64,000 bases of DNA from Bubalus kerabau (lineage: Eukaryota; Chordata; Mammalia; Artiodactyla; Bovidae), in assembly GCF_029407905.1 (NCBI RefSeq), contig NC_073641.1:22489001-22553000 (forward strand), in the 5' to 3' direction. A program made the position numbers and the translations under genes. The notes under the pieces are model-generated. The model made no database searches and had not been told where the DNA came from. It was given only the letters and a program-made list of their open reading frames with translations. How positions within the stretch are numbered: the stretch's first letter is position 1; every line of letters begins with the position of its first letter. Of the stretch, positions 45,481 through 55,439 are shown piece by piece.

Positions 45481-46894
45481 CAGGAAAGGAAACAGCAGTC
45501 AGTCAGTCAGCAGCAGCCCACTGTCGATCAATCAGGAGGAAGAGGAGGAGGAGCACTGAAAAAGACCTGAGAGATAAGGGATTCAATCACTTGGTAGAGG
45601 AAACACTTGGTTGCGACTTGCTGAAACAGAAACAAGAGTCGAGCTCTCCTCTGTTCAGAAGTCCTCCTGCAAATGTATGGTGGCCAAAGTATAAGCATGA
45701 GTTTGTTAGATGTCATTCCATATTGATTGTGTAGATACGCCAGCCAGAATTCACTGCGAATCACTGAGGGCAAAGCTGGACTGAGTCAGTAATGGAAACG
45801 AGACAAGACCTGATTTTGACCATGATGTTGGCTAGATTGTACATGAAACCAACAAAATTAAAATGCCCCAGCTGTCACACAAAGCAGGCATAAGGCTTCC
45901 GCTTAACTTACTTTCACATAGTTACACATCAGGCATAGAATTTAAACAAACAATTGCATTTCTACAGTATATAGATTTTTAAGGTGACAAATACATAATG
46001 TGTCTTTGATAACATTTCCAGATTTTTAGGCATATTTTTATGGGCTCCTTAACTTTTCTGATGTTGGAAATGAATAATTATATAACTCTGCTTTGAAATT
46101 TGGCAGATCTTTAAGAGTTATTTGGCTAACTTAGAACATTATCACATTCAGCACAGCCCAGGAAATCCAAAATCACCAAAAAGGGAAAGACAGTGGAATA
46201 GAAATGTGTCTTTTCCATAGATGCTGAGAACAAATCACTTCTGTTGTTTAGCAATTTTTTTCCCTTAAATTATATCTGAGCCAAGGCTTTAGAAAATGTT
46301 TTTAATCCATCCTTTGGGAACATTTTTATTTTAAAGATTGTATATAGGCTTAGAATAGGGGGCATTATCACAGGCCTTCCCAAAGGGTCATGAATAGGTA
46401 CCAGGGGGTGTCCTGGCCTCTGAAATTGTATGTTGTTTGGATATGTCTGTGGCAGTAAAGCTGCTGGGAGAGGAGAAGATAGTAACTGCCATCAGAGTCT
46501 CAAAAGATTTTATAATTCTCCCATTATCCTCCTCAAAATAAATAAACAAATAAACAAACCAGTATGGAGAATACTGAGAGAGGTAAAAAATGATTAGTTG
46601 TGTGCATTAATGAGGAACATTCATGCAGATGGTATAAATGGCTGCACGTCACCACTTCTCCAAATTCTCAAAACAGAACAGGGCGAAGGCCAAAAGAGAT
46701 AATACTCTTCAGAAATCTCCAAATCGTCACATGGAAAAAGCATTGGTTAAGTGGAAAAATATGAAGAGTTGATATTTATGAGACCTGAAGGATGAGGTTC
46801 TGGTTGACTTGACCTTGGTCTTGCCCATATGACCACTATTTAGTATCACGACATCTTCTAGGGCAGGATCAAACAGGGATCACACTTACATAAT
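45481..46894. other. Unassigned sequence
   Basis: About 1.4 kb with no gene or classified repeat. Short tandem CAGT units occur at 45496-45511, and an AAAT/AAAC low-complexity run near 46535-46560. The 81-codon minus-strand frame at 45528-45773 has no domain. Confidence 0.4.
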
Positions 46895-47066
46895 TCATTC
46901 ATTTGATCTTTTTAACACTGTGGGGTTAATTTTGTTAGGTCTATTTTGTAAATGAGCAAACCAAAGCACAGCAAGGACAAGTGACTTGCTCAAGATCAAT
47001 TTAAGGACCAATTATCAAATGAGCTGGCATGTGACCCAGACATTCTGATTCCTGAGCCAGCGCACC
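46895..47066 (-). mobile_element. MIR SINE
   Basis: Reverse MIR: TATTTTGTAAATGAGCAAAC, CAAGTGACTTGCTCAAGATC, TGACCCAGACATTCTGATTC and CCTGAGCCAGCGCA. Confidence 0.75.
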
Positions 47067-47639
47067 TAACACAGAGGTCCTCCTGCCTCCAGCGAGGGCA
47101 GAGCTGGCCAGGAACCTGAATTTATTACCATCACTATTACTTGTGCCACAAATTTGGGGCTGAGGGAACTTATTAGGAAGCAGACTAGATATGAGCTGAG
47201 CCTACCCCCCTATGCAGATTTTACCGACACCCACGTTCTAGCAGCCTCTAGGTGTGGTGTGCTGTGATCTGGGGAGCAGGCTCTTAGAACACAATGTTGT
47301 GCCCCAGGAGTGGGATTTTCTCTAATTCTGTCAAGGGGAATTGATACCATATGTCACCATGCTGGGGATGGAGATTTGATTTCAACACAAAGGACACATT
47401 TGAAAGTCATCAGTTGTTTGAGCCTATAGCTAAAAATATACACACATCTACTGGGACTTAGAATGTGAAAAACTATTAGGGGAATCTTTCACAGGAGGCC
47501 ATGGGAGACTAGAAAGAACCTTAAACTAAGAATTAGGAGCCTCTAATTCTAGTTCTGATTTAGATACTAGCAGCAATGATTCCTGTTTCTCAGTACAGTG
47601 TTTTCATTTATGAAAGGGTATATTAAACTAGATACCCTG
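47067..47639. other. Unassigned sequence
   Basis: No gene or repeat recognised. A short MIR-like phrase (AGAATTAGGAGCCTCTAATT) occurs near 47529 but is too brief to call. Confidence 0.35.
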
Positions 47640-47926
47640 AGGTCTTTATTGGAAGGATTGATGCTGAAGCTGAAACTCCAACACTTTGGCCACCTGATGC
47701 AAAGAACTGACTCATTTGAAAAGACCCTGATGCTTGGAAACATTGAAGGCGGAGTAGAAGGGGACGACAGAGGATGAGATGATTGGATGGCATCACCGAC
47801 TCAATGGACATGAGTTTGAGTAAGCTCCAGGAGTTGGTGGTGGACAGGGAAGCCTGCTGTGCTGCAGTCCGTGGGGTCACAAAGAGTTGGACACAACTGA
47901 GCAACTGAACTGAACTGAACTGATGA
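47640..47926 (+). mobile_element. BovB LINE 3' UTR fragment
   Basis: Only the 3' UTR is present: from AAGGATTGATGCTGAAGCTG to AACTGAACTGAACTGAT. No coding part remains. The 103-codon minus-strand frame at 47623-47934 is antisense translation of it. Confidence 0.95.
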
Positions 47927-48817
47927 TTTGACACTGCTTGTGTGTCATAACTTGGTACTTCATGTGGATTTAGAAGATATGATTTTTAAATTTGTGTCAT
48001 CCTCTCCATATAGGGGACAAGGTTGTGGGATTCATTAGAACCAACAACTGAGTTAAATACTGATTTTGTGGAATACTCAAGTGCCAAAGAAATTTCAGTC
48101 ATTTTTAGGTTAAGTAGAATTCCAGATTGATATCAAAAGTTAATTTAAAACTAGATTCTCAATTTGTCTCCCAGGCTCCTAACCTCCCACCCCTATATCC
48201 AAGCTACAAAATAAATTCTAGACAGTGTGAACCATTTCTTTACAAGCTAATTTTTCCCTTTATCTCTGAGGTTCAGATCAATTTGTTCCACTTAGTTTTC
48301 TAATCACTTTTCTCTAAAGAGGAAAGAAAGAAACACAACTTAGCATGACTGGATTTTAAGGTAGGCAACAGCAATAAAAAATTAATAAAATGTCTGTGCC
48401 ACTGGGATATAATATTAATTTCAGGATGTGCATGGATAATTTATATTATATACTGGCAGTATCTACAGTGGGGCCATTTCTACTCAAGCAAAAGACTCTA
48501 TAGTCCATGTCCATGGTACAAGAGTCAAAACTGTTTCACTTAAGAGAAGTTTCACCTGGTTTGAGCCCAGTGGGAGGTAGAGATTGATTATCACAAATCA
48601 CAAATATATCATATTTGTGATTATCACATGTCACAAATATACATAGGAGAATATCACAATAAAGCAGGTATCAGGAGACTATCATAGGAGTTAAGCCAGG
48701 TTAAAATAAATAAGACTCACATTTACCCAAGTAGATTTCACTGGTGTTATTAAGCATGCATTTTTTTCCTTAATGCTACTGATTCTCCTTTGAAACTTTT
48801 GGTAAAATGCATCAATA
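47927..48817. other. Unassigned AT-rich sequence with an inverted repeat
   Basis: No gene recognised. A perfect inverted repeat with 12-base arms (AATCACAAATAT and ATATTTGTGATT) and a 3-base loop lies at 48596-48622. Confidence 0.4.
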
Positions 48818-48930
48818 TACCTCATGGGGCTGCCATGAAGATTAAATTATATAATACATACAAAATTCTTAGAAAGTATCTGGCTTATGCATGTAGTAAA
48901 TTCTCAAAAAATGATTCTCATTTCATCTGT
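48818..48930 (+). mobile_element. MIR SINE 3' fragment
   Basis: ATACCTCATGGGGCTGCCAT, GAAGATTAAATTATATAATA and GTAGTAAATTCTC follow the 3' half of MIR. Confidence 0.65.
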
Positions 48931-49238
48931 TAGGAGTGTTGTCTCTATATAATAGATACGCCAAAGCAGCTGCTTAACGAAATCCTCTCCTTACAGGGTA
49001 AAAATCAGGGATAGATAGCCCAGTGCTGATAAGGAAGCTCCAGGATTCCATCAGGGTCCCAGATCTTTCCATCTTAAAAGAGATTGACCCAGACTTGCCT
49101 GTGAGTGTCCAGGAGTCTCCAGCAGAGGCCTGGGTCAGTGGTGGCCTGCTGCAGGGTTGGGGGCACTAAGTGTAGCAGTGCATGCATGGAATCTTTTGAA
49201 GGAGGTCACCATTATCTTCACTACCTCCACCATAATTT

Positions 49239-49490
49239 GCTAAGTCACGTCAGTCGTGTCCGACTCTGTGTGACCCCATAGACCGCAGCCCACCAGGCTC
49301 CCCCATCCCTGGGATTCTCCAGGCAAGAACACTGGAGTGGGTTGCCATTTCCTTCTCCAATGCGTGAAAGTAAAGTTGCTCAGTCGTGTCCGACTCGCAG
49401 AGACACTATGGACCACAGCGCACCAGGCTCCTCTGTCCATGGGATTCTCCAGGCAAGAGCAATGGAGTGGGGTTCCATTGCCTTCTCCTG
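49239..49490 (-). mobile_element. Bov-A2 SINE inserted in the 5' region of a BovB
   Basis: Reverse orientation, from GCTAAGTCACGTCAGTCGTG to TTCCATTGCCTTCTCC. BovB sequence continues directly on both sides (CACTACCTCCACCATAATTT on the left, GCCCCAGGTAAATAGCCGGG on the right). The target-site duplication is short or eroded, with only a few bases (TGC) clearly shared. Confidence 0.93.
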
Positions 49491-50039
49491 CCCCAGGTAA
49501 ATAGCCGGGAGGGAACACAGCTCCACCCATTAACAGAAAATTGGATTAAAGATTTACTGAGCATGGCCTCACCCATTAGTACACGACCCAGTTTCCCCCT
49601 CAACCAGTCTCTCCCATAAGGAGCCTTCCATAAGCATCTTATCTTTATATATCAGAGGGCAGACAGACTGAAAACCACAGTCACAGAAAACTAACCAATC
49701 TAATTGCATGGACCACAGCCTAACTCAATGAAACTATGAGCCATGCTATGTAGGGCCACCCAAGACGGATGGGTCATGGTGGAGAGTTCTGACAAAATGT
49801 GGTCCATTGGAGAAGGGAAAGGCAAACTTCAATATTCTTGCCTTAAGAACCCCATGAACAGTATGAAAAAGCAAAAAGATAGGACACTGAAAGATGAACT
49901 CCCCAGGGCGGTAGGTGCCCAATATGCTACTGGAGATCAGTGGAGAAAAAAATTCCAGAAAGAATGGAGAGTCGGAGCCAAAGCAAAATCAACACACAGT
50001 TGTGGGTGTGACTGGTGATGGAAGAAAGGTCCTATTCTG

Positions 50040-50096
50040 TAAAGAGCAATATTGCATAGGAACCTGGAATATAAAGAGCAATATTGCATAGGAACC
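50040..50096 (+). repeat. 32-base-period internal duplication in a BovB
   Basis: TAAAGAGCAATATTGCATAG (continuing to 50064) recurs at 50072-50096. The BovB family normally has this phrase once, so this is a copy-specific tandem duplication that replaced a few bases before the ATG at 50097. Confidence 0.8.
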
Positions 50097-50633
50097 ATGA
50101 ATCAAGGCAAATTGGAAGTGGTCAAATGGGAGATGGCAAGAGTGAATGTCGACATTTTAGGAATCAGTAAACTAAAATGGACTGGGATGGCTGAATTTAA
50201 CTCAGATGACCACTATATCTACTATTGTGGGCAAGAATCCCTTAGAAGAACTGGAGTAGCCATTATAGTCAACAAGAGAGTCCTAAATGCAGTACTTGGA
50301 TGCAATCTCAAAAACGACAGCATGATCTCTGTTCATTTCCAAGGCAAACCATTCAATATCACAGTAATCCAAGTCTATGCCCAGACCAGTAATGCTGAAG
50401 AAGCTGAAGTTGAGCGGTTCTGTGAAGACCTACAAGACCTTCTAGAAATAACACCAAAAAAAAGATGTCCTTTTCATTATAGGGGAACGGAATGCAAAAG
50501 TAAGAAGTCAAGAAACACCTGGAGTAACAGGCAAATTTGGACTTGGAGTACAAAAGGAAGCAGGGTAAAGGCTAACAGAGTTTTGCCAAGAGAATGCACT
50601 GGTCATAGCAAACACCCTCTTCCAACAATATAA
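50052..50633 (+). pseudogene. BovB endonuclease-domain reading frame, broken
   Basis: The frame covers the N-terminal part of BovB ORF2. Family-typical phrases are VDILGISKLKWTG near residue 35, RTGVAIIVNKRVLNAVLG near residue 65 and FNITVIQVYAQTSNAEEAEV near residue 101. Endonucleases of this family place a metal-binding glutamate where this copy has lysine (codon AAA at 50169-50171). After TPKK the frame shifts because of one extra A in the run near 50455, so the last 55 residues or so are out of frame. In the true frame a TAA follows at 50566. Non-functional by several independent lesions. Confidence 0.85.
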
Positions 50634-50853
50634 GAGAAGACTCTACACATGGACATCACCAGATGGTCAACACCAAAATCAGATTGATTATATTCTTTGC
50701 AGCCAAAGATGGAGAAGCTCTATACAGACAGCAAAAACAAGACTGAGAACTGACTGTGGCTCAGATCATGAACTCCTTATTGCTAAATTCAGACTTAAAA
50801 TGAAAAAAAGTAGGGAAAACCACTAGACCACTCAGGTACCTTATGATTATACA

Positions 50854-51626
50854 GTGGAAGTGAGAAATAGATTTAGGGGACTAGATTTGATAGACAGAGT
50901 GCCTGATGAACTATGGACAGAGGTTTACGACATTGTACAGGAGACAGGGATCAAGACCATCCCCATGGAAAAGAAAGGCAAAAAAGCAAAATGGCTATCT
51001 GAGGAGGCCTCACAAATAACTGTGAAAAGAAGAGAAGTGAAAGCAAAGAAGAAAAGGAAAGATATACTCATTTGAATGAAGAGTTCCAAAGAACAGCAGG
51101 GAGAGAGAAGATAACCCTCCTCAGTGAACTGTGCAAAGAAATAGAGGACAATAATAGAATGAGAAAGACTAGAGATCTCTTCAAGAAAATCAGAGATACC
51201 AAGGGAACATTTCATACAAAGATGGGCTCAATAAAGGATAGAAACAGTATGGACCTAAGGGAAGCAGAAGATATTAAGAGGTGGCAAGAATACAAAGAAG
51301 AACTGTACAAAAAAGATCTTCAAGACCCAAATAATCACAATGGTGTGATCACTCACCTAGAGCCAGACATCCTGGAATGTGACGTCAAGTGGGCCTTAGG
51401 AAGCATCACTACAAACAAAGCGAGTGGAGGTGATGGAATTCCAGTTGAGCTATTTCAAATCCTAAAAGATGATGCTCTGAAAGTGCTGCATTCAATATGC
51501 CAGCAAATTTGGAAAACTCAGCAGTGGCCACAGGACTGGAAAAGGTCAGTTTTCATTCCAATCCCAAAGAAAGGCAATGCCAAAGAATGCTCAAACTACC
51601 GCACAATTACACTCATCTCACATGCT
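50854..51626 (+). pseudogene. BovB ORF2 linker and start of the reverse transcriptase, broken
   Basis: Two frames, 50854-51075 and 51072-51773, read the linker between endonuclease and reverse transcriptase (GLDLIDRVPDELWTEVYDIV, then basic residues) and the first reverse-transcriptase blocks (NKASGGDGIPVELFQ, PQDWKRSVFIPIPKKGNA and CSNYRTITLISHASKL). A frame change at about 51072 separates them. From 51632 the second frame continues into the Bov-A2 for about 45 residues and stops at 51773. Confidence 0.85.
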
Positions 51627-51631
51627 AGTAA

Positions 51632-51893
51632 GCTAAGTCACTTCAGTCGTGTCCGACTCTGTGTGACCCATAGATGGCAGCCCACCAGGCTCCCCCGTCC
51701 CTGGGATTCTCCAGGCAAGAACACTGGAGTGGGTTGCCATTTCCTTCTCCAATGCAGGAAAGTGAAAAAGTGAAAGTGAAGTCGCTCAGTCGTGTCCGAC
51801 TCTTCACGACCCCATGGACTGCAGCCTACCAGGCTCCTCCGTCCATGGGAGTTTCCAGGCAAGAGGACTGGAGTGGGGTGCCATTGCCTTCTC
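51632..51893 (-). mobile_element. Bov-A2 SINE inserted in BovB reverse transcriptase
   Basis: Reverse orientation, from GCTAAGTCACTTCAGTCGTG to GTGCCATTGCCTTCTC. It is flanked by a perfect 13-base duplication CACATGCTAGTAA at 51619-51631 and 51894-51906. The insertion separates the conserved ISHASK block from its continuation. Confidence 0.97.
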
Positions 51894-51906
51894 CACATGC
51901 TAGTAA

Positions 51907-52860
51907 AGTAATGCTCAAAATTCTCCAAGCCAGGCTTTAGCAATATGTGAACCGTGAACTTCCAGATGTACAAGCTGGTTTTAGAAAAGGCAGAGGAACC
52001 AGAGATCAAATTGCCAACATCCGCTGGATCATTGAAAAAACAAGAGAGTTCCAGGAAAACATCTATTTCTGCCTTATTGACTATGCCAAAGCCTTTGACT
52101 GTGTGGATCACAATAAACTGTGGGAAATTGTTCAAGAGATGGGAATACCAGACTACCTGACCTGCCTCTTGAGAAATCTGTATGGAGTTCAGGAAGCAAA
52201 GGTTAGAACTGGACATGGAACAACAGACTGGTTCCAAATAGGGAAAGGAGTATGTCAAAGCTGTATATGTCACCATGTTTATTTAACTTAAATGTAGAGT
52301 ACATCATGTGAAATGCCAGGCTGGATGAAGCACAAGCTGGAATCAAGATTTCTAGGAGAAATATCAATAACCTCAGATGTGCAGATGACACCATCTTTAT
52401 GGCAGAAAGCGAAGAACTAAAGAGCCTCTTGATGAAAGTGAAAGAGGAGAGTGAAATAGTTGGCTTAAAGCTCAACATTCAGAAAACTAAGATCATGGCA
52501 TCCGGTCCCATCACTTCATGGCAAATAGATAGGGAAACAGTGGAAACAGTGGCAGACTTTATTTTGGGGGCTCCAAAATCACTGCAGATGGTGACTTCAG
52601 TTGTGAAATTAAAAGACACGTACTCCTTGGAAGGAAAGTTATGACCAACCAAGACAGCATATTAAAAAGCAGGGACATTACTTCACCAACAAAGGTCCGT
52701 CTAGTCAAGATTATGGTTTTTCCAGTAGTCATGCATGGATGTGAGAATTAGACTATACACAAAGCTAAGCACTGAAGAATTGATGCTTTTGAACTGTGGT
52801 GTTGGAGAAGACTCTTGAGAGTCCCATGGACTACAAGGAGATCCAACCAGTCCATCCTAA
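51907..52860 (+). pseudogene. BovB reverse-transcriptase core and C-terminus, broken
   Basis: The frame 51947-52291 carries reverse-transcriptase blocks including DVQAGFRKGRGTRDQIANIR and the first catalytic-aspartate block DYAKAFDCVDH. The following GV-x-QG-type block reads GVCQSCI, altered. The frame 52399-52644 begins just after the second aspartate block, which here reads CADDT (52378-52392) where the family usually has an aromatic residue before ADD. Several frameshifts lie downstream. Confidence 0.85.
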
Positions 52861-53142
52861 AGGAAATCAGTCCTGAATATTCATTGGAAGGAAACTCCAA
52901 TACTTTGGCTACCTTATGCGAAGAGTTGACTCATTTGAAAATGTCCTGATGCTGGGAAAGACTGAAGGCAGGAGGAGAAGGGGATGACAGAGGATGAGAT
53001 GGTTGGATGGCATCACCGACTCAATGGACATGAGTTTGTGTAAACTCTGGGAGTTGGTGATGGATAGGGAGGCCTGTCGTGCTACAGTCCATGGGGTCGC
53101 AGAAAGTCGGACACGACTGAGCGACTGAACTGAACTGAACTG

Positions 53143-53581
53143 ACACAGCTATTACCACAATGCATTGACACACCATATAGTGTATCTAAAGGCATCATAC
53201 TATTTTGTTTTCCAATTCTATGGCAATAGGTTGTCTCCTTAGGACTAAATGCCCAAAGTTTCAGAAGCATCAGAAGAAATCTTTGGCTTTGGTCACCCAC
53301 ACGTCACCACTTGTTTTCATGTCTCTGTTCAGTTTTGCAGCAGCATTTTCCATGAATCACCTCCATTATCCTGTGAGTCAGTTCCTACGTAATTAGCTTC
53401 CTATTCATCATTTGTCTTCAGAGATGTTGCAGTTTCTTCCTGGGGAAGGTGCAGGCTTTTCTGCTCCTACCTTGTCTGAGGCCTCCAGCTGATTTGCACC
53501 TAACTTGCAGCCCAGCGGATTACCAACAGCTCTCACCTCTAGTTCTAGTTGCACAGCCAACTCTGGCTGGCCTGATGGGGT
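53143..53581. other. Unassigned sequence
   Basis: No gene or repeat recognised. Opposite-strand frames of 95 and 79 codons at 53408-53736 extend into the MER5A and have no domain. Confidence 0.35.
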
Positions 53582-53790
53582 GCTCCAAAGTGTGTGGTGT
53601 ACAGACTGTATCACCCGGGAGCTTGTTAGCATTGCAATTTCTGGCATCAGAATCTCTGGGCATAGGGCCTAAGAATCTGCCCCCCCCCCCCCAGCTTTAT
53701 TGCAGTATAATTGGCCCAGAAACCTCGTGCTTTTAACAAACTCTTCATATAATTCTTATTCATGCTCAAGTTTGAGAAAAATTGTCTTTG
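53582..53790 (-). mobile_element. MER5A-like hAT-Charlie element, interrupted
   Basis: GTACAGACTGTATCACCCGG, GGAGCTTGTTAGCATTGCAA and GGCCTAAGAATCTGC are followed, after a C-run and about 45 unrelated bases, by CTTTTAACAAACTCTTCATA and TCAAGTTTGAGAAAAATTG, the far end of MER5A. It has the opposite orientation to the copy at 20678. Confidence 0.65.
53680..53692. repeat. (C)13 homopolymer run
   Basis: A run of 13 C within the MER5A; length error or polymorphism is likely here. Confidence 0.9.
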
Positions 53791-54348
53791 TTTTCTTAGT
53801 GGTTTTCAGCATATCTCTAACCTAAACACTTAGCAGAAATAGAGATGTTCACACTTCAGGTTATCTACTCAGACAGAAGAATAGCTTATTTGCCTTCTCT
53901 GTCAACTACCATTTACAAGCAGGAAATGCTTTGAATATTTTTGGTTTAATTATAGTCAGCTACAGCAGAGCTGGCTGGGGGAAACAGGAACATTCCAAAC
54001 ATAATAAAATGCAGTCAATTATATTGGGCTGTGCTGATTTCCTGAGGGACAGTTAATGTTGCCCTATGCAGTCCCTACCCGAATAAACATAGCTGCCTAG
54101 TTAGTGATTTACTCTCTCACACCTGTGTGTTGGAACCTGCCAGAAGCACTGAAATAGAGTACAGCCATCATCTCTTCATAAAAATCTACTGCAGCAAACC
54201 CAAAGGAGTTTGTAGTGCAGGCAATAAAAAGGGTTTTTTGTGTCACTGAAGAATTTAGTGAGGGGCATTGGCCTCCATGGCCCTCAGTGGACATGTGGAT
54301 TTCTCATTAACTCCTTCACTTAAGAATTTCCAGGAGAGAAGCATTCCA
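53791..54348. other. Unassigned sequence
   Basis: No gene or repeat recognised. Confidence 0.35.
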
Positions 54349-54474
54349 TGGCTTCTCAGGTGGCTCAGTGGTCAAGAATTCACCTGGCAATGTAGAAGAC
54401 ACAGGAGATGCAAGTTTGATACCTGGATTGGGAAGATCACCTGGAGAAGGAAATGGCAGCCACTCCAGTATTCT
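54349..54474 (+). mobile_element. Bov-tA SINE, first part (split)
   Basis: Forward orientation from GGCTTCTCAGGTGGCTCAGT to CCACTCCAGTATTCT. The element is interrupted here and resumes at 54601 with CCAGTATTCTTACCTAGAAA, running to about 54708. Confidence 0.9.
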
Positions 54475-54600
54475 GGAGAAGGAAATGGCAACCCACTCCT
54501 GTACTCTTGCCTGGAAAATTGCATGGACAGAGGAGCCTTGTAGGCTACAGTCCATGGGGTCGCAAAGAGTCGGACACGACTGAGCGACTTCACTTCACTT
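54475..54600 (+). mobile_element. Single Bov-A monomer inserted in a Bov-tA
   Basis: A single monomer of about 125 bases (GGAGAAGGAAATGGCAACCC to GAGCGACTTCACTTCACT) without tRNA promoter or second monomer. The duplicated bases CCAGTATTCT at 54465-54474 and 54601-54610 mark its ends. The same event could also be explained by recombination between similar SINEs. Confidence 0.8.
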
Positions 54601-54708
54601 CCAGTATTCTTACCTAGAAAATTCCATGGACAGAGGAGCCTGCAGGCTACAGTCTATGGGGTTGTGAACAGTCAGACATGACTTAGCAGCTAAAGCACAA
54701 GCACAGCA
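54601..54708 (+). mobile_element. Bov-tA SINE, second part
   Basis: The distal half of the Bov-tA interrupted at 54474: TTACCTAGAAAATTCCATGG, CAGTCTATGGGGTTGTGAAC and GTCAGACATGACTTAGCAGC. Confidence 0.9.
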
Positions 54709-55439
54709 CGCCATGACTTAATGGAGTTTCAGAGGAAACAGGCTTATGGAACGTTCCTATTTCTAAACACTTGAAATAGAATCAAATGCTCTTTGTTTAT
54801 TCATTTCTCTATTCTAAAATACATTTCTGGAAAGTCTATATGATGCAAGGCACTTTGACGATACCAGGAAGATACAAAATGAATAATAAAGAGTTTGAAT
54901 AACCTCAAGGAGAGGCAGTTCAGGACTTGCATACAGAAGATGATTTTTCCACAATGATGGCCCATTAAGGAATTAATCAAATGCCGACAATGAAATGAGT
55001 GCTCATAGATTGAAGAGCATTTAATTGACCAATTATTATACTACTTCAACATGACATCACTGGTATTATACTTCAGCAATCATAAAGAGGATCTTGTTTC
55101 CTAGCAAGGCCCAAGCTTTGGTGTGGTCTAACAAAGAGGCCCATAGTAGCTAATCCCTCAAGAGGACACAGTAAAAGTAATAAGTAGAAAGATGAGTGCA
55201 ACTGAAAAACCTTTTTCTTTGATCATATGCCAATATCTTCTGTAGAATAGGAGTGCTCTCGGGTATTATTTATCTCTTCTCACTCATGATGTAGTCCTTA
55301 CCCTCATAACATTAATACCCATTACCAGCCTAGCAGGACTAAACAATATATTATAATTTTGTGTGAAGTTTTACCCGTAAATACTCTCATAGAGATATGG
55401 ATGCTTTCCCAATTTGGTTGTGTACACTCAGTCACTAAT
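54709..55439. other. Unassigned sequence, with a possible L2 trace
   Basis: ATGATGCAAGGCACTTTGAC near 54840 followed by AGATACAAAATGAATAAT hints at a reversed L2 3' end. The rest is unassigned. Confidence 0.35.

Larger units (their letters stand above)
48995..53142 (+). mobile_element. BovB LINE (RTE clade), near full-length, inactive, with two nested Bov-A2
   Basis: This is the largest element of the window. The 5' region is recognisable at 49000-49238 (GAAGCTCCAGGATTCCATCA, GGTGGCCTGCTGCAGGGTTG) and continues at 49491 after a Bov-A2. An apurinic-endonuclease-like domain lies at about 50090-50800, the reverse transcriptase at about 51360-52490, the C-terminal part up to about 52860, and the 3' UTR ends in a GAACTGAACTGAACTGA tail at 53125-53142. 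Without the two SINEs it is about 3.6 kb, near the family's full length. The frame is broken by an extra A near 50455, a stop at 50566-50568 and the second Bov-A2, among others. I infer that it cannot mobilise itself. Confidence 0.95.

Noticed and set aside
51072..52291. Long reading frames with reverse-transcriptase similarity as a host gene
   Set aside because: They are parts of one BovB element, with frameshifts, stop codons, a SINE insertion and a BovB 3' UTR with tail.
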